The notes beneath the pieces were generated by a model. It searched no databases and had not been told where the DNA came from. It saw nothing but the letters and a program-made list of their open reading frames with translations. DNA of 34,655 bases from Chitinophaga pinensis (GTDB taxonomy: Bacteria; Bacteroidota; Bacteroidia; UBA7662): contig CAMCHJ010000021.1 of assembly GCA_945874665.1 (NCBI GenBank), forward strand, positions 1 through 34,655, written 5' to 3'. Positions within the stretch are counted from its first letter, which is position 1. Each line of letters begins with the position of its first letter. The position numbers and the translations under genes were made by a program. Positions 7,231-13,647 of this stretch are shown here, piece by piece.

Positions 7231-7262
7231 AAGCCCGCTGTGCGCTTGCATACAACGGGCTT
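7231..7262. other. Intergenic hairpin between plsX and fabH
   Basis: AAGCCCG-c-TGT (7231-7241) pairs with ACA-a-CGGGCTT (7252-7262): 10 base pairs with one mismatch around a 10-nt loop. It lies in the 79-bp gap between the plsX stop and the fabH start. On the operon strand it is followed by only TTTGT, so it is a weak terminator at best. Attenuation, processing or mRNA stabilisation are all possible. Confidence 0.6.
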
Positions 7263-7291
7263 GCAAATTAGTGCTTTTTCGGAATGAAAAC

Positions 7292-8230
7292 CTAATTAAA
7301 GGCTTCGCTGATTTTCTCGGTTAAATCGTGCCGCGCCAATTCGCTGGCATGCATAATCATATTCATAATGGCTTTGTCGTTGGAGATGCCGTGGCCTATG
7401 ACCACGGGTTTGTTGAGACCCAAAATCGGACTTCCACCGTAGTTTTCGTAGTTGAAGCGGTCAAAAAACTCGTCTTTGATGCCGCGGTGCACAATTAACT
7501 CGTAAAAACTTTCGGCCAACTTAATCATCACATTGCCCGTAAAGCCGTCGCATACAATCACGTCGGCTTTGTCGTTAAACAAATCGCGACCTTCTAAATT
7601 GCCTACGAAGTTAAATTGCTCGTTGCCTTTGAGCATTTTGTAGGCTGCTTGTGCCAACAAATTGCCTTTTTCTTCCTCTTCCCCAATGTTCATGAGGCCA
7701 ACACGCGGCTCGGCAATGCCTAAAATGTGCTTGGCATAGAGGTTGCCGAGGATGCCGAATTGGTATAGACTGTCGGGACGGCAATCAGCATTGGCACCCA
7801 CATCCACAATCAACCCCAGTCCACCCGATTGTTTGGGTACCAAGGAAGCAATGGCAGGACGCACTACGCCGGGAATGGTTTTTACAGTGTACATGCCCCC
7901 AACAAGCATGGCGCCAGTGTTACCTGCGCCAGCAAAAGCTTGGATTTGGCCATGGCGCAAATGCTGAAACCCGACCACAATGCTGGAGTCGGGATGCTTT
8001 GGAATAGCTTTGGTTGGGTGCTCGCCCATGTCGATCACCTGGGTGGTCGGCACAAGCTGTATGCGCGTGCCCAGCTCAGGATGCTGTCCAAAGGCTGCTT
8101 CCAGCACTTCGGCATTCCCAAACAAGCTCAACGACACATCGGCTGGCAGTTTTGCCAAAGCCAAGTGTACGCCTGCAACGGCAGCCTCCGGGGCAAAATC
8201 GCCCCCCATGATATCGACGCCTATGCGCAT
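7292..8230 (-). CDS. plsX: Phosphate acyltransferase PlsX
   Basis: A 312-residue enzyme converting acyl-ACP to acyl-phosphate for phospholipid synthesis. It starts at the ATG giving MRIGVDIMGGDFAPEA, the family's conserved N-terminus; a TTG three codons earlier is less likely. Further conserved blocks are 'MGEHPTKAIPKHPDSS', 'SAGNTGA'-like 'AGAGNTGAML', 'LVDVGANADC', 'NIGEEEEKGN' and 'VCDGFTGNV'. It starts 10 bp after the rpmF stop, the usual rpmF-plsX-fabH order. Confidence 0.97.
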   Translation of the reverse strand: MRIGVDIMGGDFAPEAAVAGVHLALAKLPADVSLSLFGNAEVLEAAFGQHPELGTRIQLVPTTQVIDMGEHPTKAIPKHPDSSIVVGFQHLRHGQIQAFAGAGNTGAMLVGGMYTVKTIPGVVRPAIASLVPKQSGGLGLIVDVGANADCRPDSLYQFGILGNLYAKHILGIAEPRVGLMNIGEEEEKGNLLAQAAYKMLKGNEQFNFVGNLEGRDLFNDKADVIVCDGFTGNVMIKLAESFYELIVHRGIKDEFFDRFNYENYGGSPILGLNKPVVIGHGISNDKAIMNMIMHASELARHDLTEKISEAFN

Positions 8231-8240
8231 CGATTGCAAA

Positions 8241-8426
8241 TTAAGCCGTAGCGTCGATTACTACCTTGCCTTTGTAGTACATCTTGCCCTCAAACCAATG
8301 AGCGCGGTGGTACAGGTGTGGCTGACCGGTAGTAGGACAAGTGGCAACAGTAGGGGCTTCTGCCTTGTAGTGCGTTCTTCTCTTGTCTCTTCTGCTCCGC
8401 GAGTGGCGGTGTTTTGGATTTGGCAT
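8241..8426 (-). CDS. rpmF: 50S ribosomal protein L32
   Basis: A 61-residue basic protein ([20 protein letters not shown]...), the typical L32 N-terminus. The middle '[17 protein letters not shown]' keeps only one of the cysteines of the zinc-binding form, so this is probably the C-minus, zinc-free type. It starts 1 bp after the yceD stop and is followed 10 bp later by plsX. The coupling of L32 with fatty acid genes is widely conserved. Confidence 0.97.
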   Translation of the reverse strand: MPNPKHRHSRSRRDKRRTHYKAEAPTVATCPTTGQPHLYHRAHWFEGKMYYKGKVVIDATA

Positions 8427-8427
8427 T

Positions 8428-8961
8428 TCAGTTTAACTTTAAATTCTTCAATTTTTCCCATCGAGGATCCACATCACTGCTTTCCTCGCTATCTGCGTTA
8501 CTGCCATCGTACTTCTGCATCAGAGATTCAAAGTCGCTTTGACAGTGGCCGCTTTCCCCCACTTCACACGATACCCGCAAAGGCATCAGCAAGTTGAGTG
8601 TTTCATATAAATATTGTCCCACATTGATTTCCCATGCCGTTGTTGGCAGGTACCAAATGCTTTCGGTGCTTTCGGCTGGATTGGCTGAAAACTTGACCAG
8701 AAGCTCTGATTCATCGCTTACCGGCACATTTACTGCTTGTAGGCAGCGGTCGCACGGCAAGGTCAAAAAACCCGTGGTTTTGAAGTGCAGATCTAGTCCG
8801 TTCGTCTTACGTTCTAGCGTTAAAGCCACCTTTAATTCAGCTTCTTGAATCAAACTTCCTTCAAAGGCCTTGAAAAAGTCTCCCTTGATTTCGTAATCGA
8901 AATCATGAAAACCATTTTTTAAACCCGTGAACCGGATGTTATATAGTTTCAATGCCTCCAT
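8428..8961 (-). CDS. DUF177 / YceD family protein
   Basis: A 177-residue member of the DUF177 (YceD) family. In E. coli and plants relatives are linked to 23S rRNA maturation/accumulation. Seen: the family core '[18 protein letters not shown]', with the C-x-x-C of the conserved 'C-x-R-C-L' motif, and a second cysteine pair in '[12 protein letters not shown]'. It ends in '[13 protein letters not shown]', the standard C-terminus of this family. It is the first gene of the operon, preceded by a promoter with both elements recognisable, and followed 1 bp later by rpmF. Confidence 0.92.
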   Translation of the reverse strand: MEALKLYNIRFTGLKNGFHDFDYEIKGDFFKAFEGSLIQEAELKVALTLERKTNGLDLHFKTTGFLTLPCDRCLQAVNVPVSDESELLVKFSANPAESTESIWYLPTTAWEINVGQYLYETLNLLMPLRVSCEVGESGHCQSDFESLMQKYDGSNADSEESSDVDPRWEKLKNLKLN

Positions 8962-8985
8962 CGGTAGCCCCGCAATTCAGGACGG

Positions 8986-9015
8986 CAAAGGTAATATCTT
9001 TTTCTGACATTGAAA
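8986..9015 (-). promoter_or_regulatory. Promoter of the yceD-rpmF-plsX-fabH-efp-accBC operon
   Basis: The minus strand shows TACCTTTG (8993-8986), an exact TAnnTTTG. TTTC (9015-9012) lies 18 bp upstream in the -33 position, one base off TTTG. The predicted start is around 8979, giving a leader of roughly 18 nt before the yceD ATG. Confidence 0.6.
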
Positions 9016-9030
9016 AAGGATATTGAAAAA
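9009..9030. repeat. Direct repeat over the -33 region, possible operator
   Basis: ATTGAAAAA occurs at 9009-9017 and again at 9022-9030, 13 bp apart start to start. The gene-proximal copy contains the -33 element of the yceD operon promoter, and the other lies just upstream. Such placement fits a regulator site, but no regulator is known here. Confidence 0.4.
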
Positions 9031-9060
9031 TGTGCTGCTGCAGGCTGTAATCACCTACTT

Positions 9061-10122
9061 TTAGTTGCGTTCGCGCTCTAGTTTCACCTGTCCGCCTTTG
9101 ATGGCGCCTACTTCTAAAGCGGTTTGCTCGCTGCGCTGCTTAAAAATATCTACCGCCGCGTACAACGCATGCCGAAACGAAGCGGGATCCGCCTCGTTTT
9201 TGCCCGCAATGTCGTAACCCGTGCCGTGGTCGGGCGAGGTGCGCACAATGGGCAAGGCCGCTGTAAAGTTCACGCCGTTTTCGAAAGCCAAGGTTTTGAA
9301 AGGCGTGAGCACTTGGTCGTGGTACATGCCCAACACCGCATCGAACTTGCTGAAGAGGGCCGAGCCGAAGAAGCCGTCGGCGCCGTAAGGACCGTACACC
9401 TGCATGCCTGCCGCTACCGCCTGTTCTATGGCGGGCTGGATGATGGTTTTTTCTTCGTCGCCCAGCAAGCCATTGTCGCCAGCATGTGGGTTCAGCGAGA
9501 GCACGGCAATGCGCGGCTTGCTCACCCCAAAATCGAGCTGCAACGATCGGTGCATGTGCTTGATTTTGCTCAGAATGTCTTTGGTATGCAGCTTCTTGGC
9601 CACTTCTTTCAAAGGAATGTGACCCGTAACCACCCCCACCCGCAATTTGTCGCTCACTAAAAACATGAGCACATCGTCGGTGCCAAAGGCCTGCTGCAAG
9701 TATTCGGTATGCCCCGGAAACTTGAAGCTCTCGCTCTGAATGGTGTCTTTATTAATAGGTGCGGTGAGCAGGGCGTCGATTTTACCAGCTTTAAGGTCTG
9801 CCACGGCGGCTTCGAGCGAGGTAAGGGCGTATTTACCCACTTCGGGATCGGCCACCCCAAGCTGAATATTCACTTCCTCTTGCCACACATTTACCAAATT
9901 GGCGCGTTTGGGATTGGCAGTCTCCGCCTCGTTGATGAGGTTGAAGCTCCAGTCGTTCACCCCCAGCACCTTGCGGTGGTAAGAGGCCGTGCGCGACGAG
10001 CCGTACACGATGGGCGTGCAAATGTTGGTAATGCGCGGCTCCATGAGGGTTTTGATGATCACCTCCATGCCAATGCCATTGAGGTCGCCTACGGTAATGC
10101 CGAGTCTAACCTTATGCTCCAT
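9061..10122 (-). CDS. pdxA: 4-hydroxythreonine-4-phosphate dehydrogenase
   Basis: A 353-residue metal-dependent dehydrogenase of pyridoxal 5'-phosphate synthesis. It oxidises 4-phosphohydroxy-L-threonine, whose product is used by PdxJ. Seen: the N-terminal 'ITVGDLNGIGMEV', 'LTAPINKD', and the metal histidines in 'FPGHTEYL', 'NPHAGDNG' and 'MYHDQ'. A late 'RTSPDHGTGYDIAGK' carries the conserved substrate-binding region. Its start overlaps the pepA stop by 11 bp, so it is likely translated from the pepA transcript. A 99-bp gap containing a new promoter separates it from yceD. Confidence 0.96.
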   Translation of the reverse strand: MEHKVRLGITVGDLNGIGMEVIIKTLMEPRITNICTPIVYGSSRTASYHRKVLGVNDWSFNLINEAETANPKRANLVNVWQEEVNIQLGVADPEVGKYALTSLEAAVADLKAGKIDALLTAPINKDTIQSESFKFPGHTEYLQQAFGTDDVLMFLVSDKLRVGVVTGHIPLKEVAKKLHTKDILSKIKHMHRSLQLDFGVSKPRIAVLSLNPHAGDNGLLGDEEKTIIQPAIEQAVAAGMQVYGPYGADGFFGSALFSKFDAVLGMYHDQVLTPFKTLAFENGVNFTAALPIVRTSPDHGTGYDIAGKNEADPASFRHALYAAVDIFKQRSEQTALEVGAIKGGQVKLERERN

Positions 10123-11551
10123 GGTTGTAATTTTTGAAGAAGTTGTACAGCAAGCGCACCCCTACACCCGTGCCGTGCTTGCTGCGATAGCTGCTTTCGG
10201 CGTCGAGGAAAGCGGGACCCGCAATATCCACGTGGATCCAAGGGTAATCTACAAAATGCTCGAGGAATTTGCCAGCAGTGATGCTGCCTGCCTCGCGACC
10301 GCCGATGTTTTTGAGGTCGGCAATGTGGCTCTTGATCATATCGCCATACTCTTCCCAAAAAGGAAAATGCACCAGGCGCTCATAGGTGGCTTCGCCGCTG
10401 TTTTGCAGGGCTTTGAAAGTTTCATCGGCGGCGGTGCCCATGATCACACTGCCCACGCTGCCGATGGCCAAAACGGCCGAACCAGTGAGGGTAGCCATGT
10501 CGATAACGAGCTCGGGCTTGTATTTTTTGGCGTAATGGAGGGCGTCGGCCAAGATGAGGCGACCTTCGGCATCGGTGTTGAGCACCTCTACGGTCATGCC
10601 GTTGTACATGGTAATGACGTCGCCGGGCACGTAGGCATCTTCACCGGGACGGTTGTCGGTAGCCGGCACCAGCGCCACCACGTGAATCGGCAATTTGTTT
10701 TTGGCGATGGCGTAGAGCGTGGCGCCCATGGCAGCTCCACCGGCCATATCGCACTTCATGCTGTCCATGCTACCAGGCGTTGGCTTCAAGCTCAAACCAC
10801 CGGTATCGTACACCACGGCCTTGCCCACCAGCACAATCGGTTGTTTGTTGAGGGCGTTGGCAGGCTTGTATTCGAGGATGTTGAAGGTAGGCGGACGCTG
10901 CGAACCACGATTTACGGCGAGGAGTCCACCCATTTTAAGGCTTTCGATTTGCTTCTTATTGAAGACCTCCACGCTAAAGCCGGCTTCGGCACCAAGGCGA
11001 CGGAATTCGGCGCTCAGTTGTTCAGCCGTGAGGAAGCTCAGGGGCTCGTTTACCAAGTCGCGGGCCTCAAAAACGGCGCTGAGTAGGTTGCTGAGCTCGG
11101 TTACTTCGGCTTCGGTGAGGTTGGTGCTGTGCAGTCCGATGCTTTGGAGGCTGTATTTAGGCGCACGCTCGCCAGTTTTGTAGCGGTTAAATTGGTAGGC
11201 CGACAAAGCCAAGCCTTCTGCAAAAGCCAAAAAAGCATCTTTGTGAGCTTCGTTTTGGAGGATCACTTCAGCCACTTCCAAGGCTTTGAGCTGCTGGTAG
11301 AGGGTGTGACCGGCTTTGCGGGCGGCCTCGAGGGCGGCAGTGCCTGATTTTTTGTCGGACAGCTGCACCACCCAGCGCAACTGCGGGTGCTGGTGGATGG
11401 CCACCACGCTGGCTTTTTTGTCGATGCGCGCCTGTACATAAGTTACTTCAGCCGCATTCAATCCGAGTTTGCTTAAATCACTGCCAGGGGCAGTAAAAAA
11501 CACCTGCGCTTTGCCGGCCGCAGGCGTGGAGATATGGATATTTATTTTCAT
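10112..11551 (-). CDS. pepA: Leucyl aminopeptidase, M17 family
   Basis: A 479-residue cytoplasmic dizinc aminopeptidase. The C-terminal catalytic domain holds all metal ligands and catalytic residues: K244, D249, K256, D268, then D327, E329 and R331 in the signature NTDAEGRL. The N-terminal domain (1-165) is divergent, as is usual in the family. The start is an ATG with a MKINIHIS opening strand. It is first in the pepA-pdxA pair, overlapping pdxA by 11 bp. The complete length argues for an active enzyme. Confidence 0.95.
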   Translation of the reverse strand: MKINIHISTPAAGKAQVFFTAPGSDLSKLGLNAAEVTYVQARIDKKASVVAIHQHPQLRWVVQLSDKKSGTAALEAARKAGHTLYQQLKALEVAEVILQNEAHKDAFLAFAEGLALSAYQFNRYKTGERAPKYSLQSIGLHSTNLTEAEVTELSNLLSAVFEARDLVNEPLSFLTAEQLSAEFRRLGAEAGFSVEVFNKKQIESLKMGGLLAVNRGSQRPPTFNILEYKPANALNKQPIVLVGKAVVYDTGGLSLKPTPGSMDSMKCDMAGGAAMGATLYAIAKNKLPIHVVALVPATDNRPGEDAYVPGDVITMYNGMTVEVLNTDAEGRLILADALHYAKKYKPELVIDMATLTGSAVLAIGSVGSVIMGTAADETFKALQNSGEATYERLVHFPFWEEYGDMIKSHIADLKNIGGREAGSITAGKFLEHFVDYPWIHVDIAGPAFLDAESSYRSKHGTGVGVRLLYNFFKNYNHGA

Positions 11552-11570
11552 GATGTGTTTTGATGAAGCG

Positions 11571-11600
11571 TAAAGTTACATCTTTTTTAGACCGCTCAAG
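11571..11600 (-). promoter_or_regulatory. Candidate promoter of pepA-pdxA
   Basis: The minus strand reads TAACTTTA (11578-11571), one base off TAnnTTTG. CTTG (11600-11597) lies 18 bp upstream, one base off TTTG. The -7 box is 20 bp before the pepA ATG. Confidence 0.4.
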
Positions 11601-11614
11601 CGTTCGCTTTACAG

Positions 11615-11673
11615 ACCGGTCGCCTGCGCTCCCCTTTCAGATATCAAGCCGCCCTTCGGCAGGCTCAGGGGCC
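11615..11673. repeat. Degenerate copies of the GC-rich dispersed repeat
   Basis: CCTTCGGCAGGCTCAGGGGCC at 11653-11673 closely matches the reverse complement of the 25-bp units at 20591-20665 (core CTTCG..CAGGCTCAG.GGCC). ACCGGTCGCCTGCGC at 11615-11629 resembles the opposite end of the same unit in the other orientation. It lies in the 555-bp gene-poor gap between pepA and the Spy-like gene. Confidence 0.5.
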
Positions 11674-11928
11674 ATCGCTTTGCTCACTGTCAGAGGGAGC
11701 AAGCCCTGGTGTTTATCAGGACGGGGTAGGATGCGTATTTTGACAGTCGAATTCATTCTTGCCCGAAAGAAATCATGTGCAAAAGCGATATTGTCAAAAG
11801 TTTTACGCTCCTCAAATAGGAAGACAAAAGCAAATTTTGCCAAAACGGCAGTGAAGTGCCGTCAAACTCGAAAGTTACGTTATCTGTATCAACCGCAATG
11901 GTTAAAAAAATAGCTTAAATCAGCATTT
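11674..11928. other. Gene-poor stretch with one small hairpin
   Basis: Open frames exist on both strands here but none has a family-like sequence, start context or neighbours that support it. The one clear structure is ACGGCA (11845-11850) / TGCCGT (11857-11862), a 6-bp stem with a 6-nt loop and no T-tract. I see nothing else I can assign. Confidence 0.4.
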
Positions 11929-12069
11929 TTGCAGAAAGCCCGCAGCATTTGCGGCTATAAAATCGAGGAAATCGATAATGCAGTCACAAGGCAGGTGCGC
12001 TACCTCGACAAATTGGTGGACGAGCTCGCCAAAGGCCGGCCAATGACCAAAATCTTACGCGGCGGTTAA
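11929..12069 (+). pseudogene. Short coding-like fragment, no ATG start
   Basis: An open frame from the stop at 11911 to TAA at 12067-12069. From a TTG at 11929 it encodes 46 residues, with the helical, charged core YKIEEIDNAVTRQVRYLDKL and the end RPMTKILRGG. Codon choice (CTC, GAC, GCC, CGG) is like the neighbouring real genes. Without an ATG or recognisable family it may be the 3' remnant of a lost gene or a very small protein with a TTG start. CATTTTTG just upstream (11924-11931) resembles a -7 box but overlaps the TTG. Confidence 0.3.
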
Positions 12070-12106
12070 CCCAAATTCTGAAAAACCACTTGGTTGTCTA
12101 TCCAAC

Positions 12107-12568
12107 TTAACGCCGGTTCATACCCGGTCGTTCCTGCTGGCGCATGCTTCGCAGGATCTCGCGCTGAAACTGCCGTTCGGCTTGAAACAGTTTGGCTACT
12201 TTGGGTGCAGGAAGCACCTTCTTTACCGCAGCATAAAAGCGTTTTTCGAGCTCCACTTCTTCCTCACGCAGTTGCAAGTACTGCTCTACCAAGGCTTCCG
12301 CTTCTTTTTCAGTTAGCTCTTCGCTTGTTTCTTTGTTGAGCCGCAGTCCCATCATCTTCTTGCGATGTTGCTCTCGCTCCTCTTCAAATTTGTTGTAAAC
12401 GGGCCAAAATTTCTGTGCTTCCTCTTCACTCAAAGCCAAATAGCGGGTAAAAAAGCCAATTTTGGCGGCTTGCATCTCGGCACGGCGGGGACCAGCACTG
12501 CCGCCCGGCTGGGCATAGGTAAAAGTTACTGGAGCTAACAAGAGCAAGAGCAGTAGGAACTTCTTCAT
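12107..12568 (-). CDS. Spy/CpxP-like periplasmic protein (sensor of ECF sigma type)
   Basis: A 153-residue exported protein. Residues 1-20 are a signal peptide ending TYAQ. The rest is helical and highly charged, with 'FFTRYLALSEEEAQKFWPVYNKFEEER' in overlapping short form: the L-x-L-S/T-x-x-E-A-x-x-F-W-P-V-Y pattern that stands in Bacteroidota for the LTxxQ motif of Spy/CpxP proteins. Such proteins bind misfolded envelope proteins or feed back on a stress regulator. The start overlaps the end of the upstream membrane-protein gene by 4 bp (ATGA). It is last of the sigma / membrane protein / Spy triad, which makes an envelope-stress feedback role likely (inference). Confidence 0.8.
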   Translation of the reverse strand: MKKFLLLLLLLAPVTFTYAQPGGSAGPRRAEMQAAKIGFFTRYLALSEEEAQKFWPVYNKFEEEREQHRKKMMGLRLNKETSEELTEKEAEALVEQYLQLREEEVELEKRFYAAVKKVLPAPKVAKLFQAERQFQREILRSMRQQERPGMNRR

Positions 12569-12981
12569 AATTCAGTCATTAAAGTTTCAAAGTTATCCGC
12601 TTCGAGCCAAAGTAAGGCCTCATCGGGTTCAAGGGCTGGCAACCAATCGTCGGCTAGGGGTGCCGCTTGGTCTACCAATTGGTAAAGATCGTATGGATCG
12701 CTGTGGTTGAGCAGGTAATCGGCCTTCGCCTCGTGGTCGATTTGGCTGAGCTGCTGCTGGAGATCTTGCGTGGTGGCGGGTTGTTGCGACTGCCAGCCAG
12801 CGTAACTGGCCACCAACAGCAGCAGGGCCACCCCAGCATAGGCCAAATAGCCCTGCCAAAGCGACTTGACGCGAGGTTTGGCAGCGATTTTGGCGAAGGT
12901 ACGGGCTTCCAAAGACTCAAAATAGCCGTAAGGTGCCTGGTAAGGCAGCTGTTTAGAGGTATGTTTTAGTGGATTTTGCAC
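12565..12981 (-). CDS. One-pass membrane protein, possible anti-sigma factor
   Basis: A 138-residue protein with a cytoplasmic N-terminal segment of about 43 residues, one membrane helix near 44-63 (GYLAYAGVALLLLVASYAG), and an acidic C-terminal part of about 75 residues facing the periplasm. No zinc-binding anti-sigma motif (H-x-x-x-C-x-x-C) is present. The N-terminal 'LPYQAPYGYFESLEART' is a pattern seen in uncharacterised proteins encoded next to ECF sigma factors in Bacteroidota. It lies 33 bp after the sigma gene and overlaps the Spy-like gene by 4 bp, which is the basis for calling it a candidate anti-sigma factor. Function is not otherwise shown. Confidence 0.65.
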   Translation of the reverse strand: MQNPLKHTSKQLPYQAPYGYFESLEARTFAKIAAKPRVKSLWQGYLAYAGVALLLLVASYAGWQSQQPATTQDLQQQLSQIDHEAKADYLLNHSDPYDLYQLVDQAAPLADDWLPALEPDEALLWLEADNFETLMTEL

Positions 12982-13014
12982 AACGGATATAGGACTAAGA
13001 GGTTGGACATAAGT

Positions 13015-13593
13015 TTAACGGTTTTTCAAAAAATCTTCCACCTTTTTGGCGGCATGGTGGTAAGAGGCCTTGAGCGCACCCACAGAAGTACCCAGCACCT
13101 GCGACATCTCCTCGTAGGGCATTTCGTCGTAATAGCGCATGTTAAACACCATACGTTGTTTGTCGGGAAGCCGCAAAATAGCCTGCTGCAGCTTAAATTC
13201 TATGCTTTCCGCGGCTTCGCTGGGAGTCGCAGCACTGAGTTTTTCTTGCAGCTCTGGGGTAATGTTATGGATGGGCAAAAAAAAGCGCACTCGTTTTTTT
13301 TGGAGATGGGTGAGGCAGTTGTTGGTGGCGATGCGGTAAAGCCAGGTGTAGAGCGCGGCTTCATCCCTAAAATTAGCCAAGCCTTTCCAAGCTTTGATGA
13401 AGGTTTCCTGAAGTAAATCGTCGGTTTCGTCGTGGTCGATTACCATTTTGCGGATGTGCCAGTACAGCCGTTTCGAATAGTGCTGCATCAGCAGCCGCAG
13501 GGCCGAATCGCGCGTTTGCTCGCTGGCAAACAGCTGCAAAATCTCGCGGTCAATCGCAAGGGGCGGCTTGGGTAGGGGCGAATCGGCTGACAT
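13015..13593 (-). CDS. RNA polymerase ECF sigma factor
   Basis: A 192-residue sigma-70 family protein of the extracytoplasmic-function type. Region 2 is at about 33-100: 'DETDDLLQETFIKAWKGL' is the core-binding helix and 'ALYTWLYRIATNNCLTHLQKK' the -10 recognition part. Region 4 is at about 130-188: 'LRLPDKQRMVFNMRYYDEMPYEEMSQVLG', then the helix-turn-helix 'TSVGALKASYHHAAKKVEDFL'. Regions 1.1, 3 and any C-terminal extension are absent. It is followed by a membrane protein and a Spy-like protein, indicating an autoregulated envelope-response operon. Its target promoters cannot be read from this window. Confidence 0.94.
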   Translation of the reverse strand: MSADSPLPKPPLAIDREILQLFASEQTRDSALRLLMQHYSKRLYWHIRKMVIDHDETDDLLQETFIKAWKGLANFRDEAALYTWLYRIATNNCLTHLQKKRVRFFLPIHNITPELQEKLSAATPSEAAESIEFKLQQAILRLPDKQRMVFNMRYYDEMPYEEMSQVLGTSVGALKASYHHAAKKVEDFLKNR

Positions 13594-13647
13594 CTAACGA
13601 GCTTCTGACCTCAAGATAGGCAAAGGGTTTAATGCCTTCCCCAAAAA

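Noticed and set aside
9989-11086. 365-codon plus-strand open frame opposite pepA/pdxA
   Set aside because: It is antisense to two genes with full catalytic motifs. It arises from GC-rich codon structure and shows no family-like sequence.
11560-11913. 117-codon plus-strand open frame before the orphan fragment
   Set aside because: It reads through the dispersed repeat and gives a low-complexity, Ser/Arg-rich product without family likeness. It begins just before the pepA promoter region, so it is probably not a gene.
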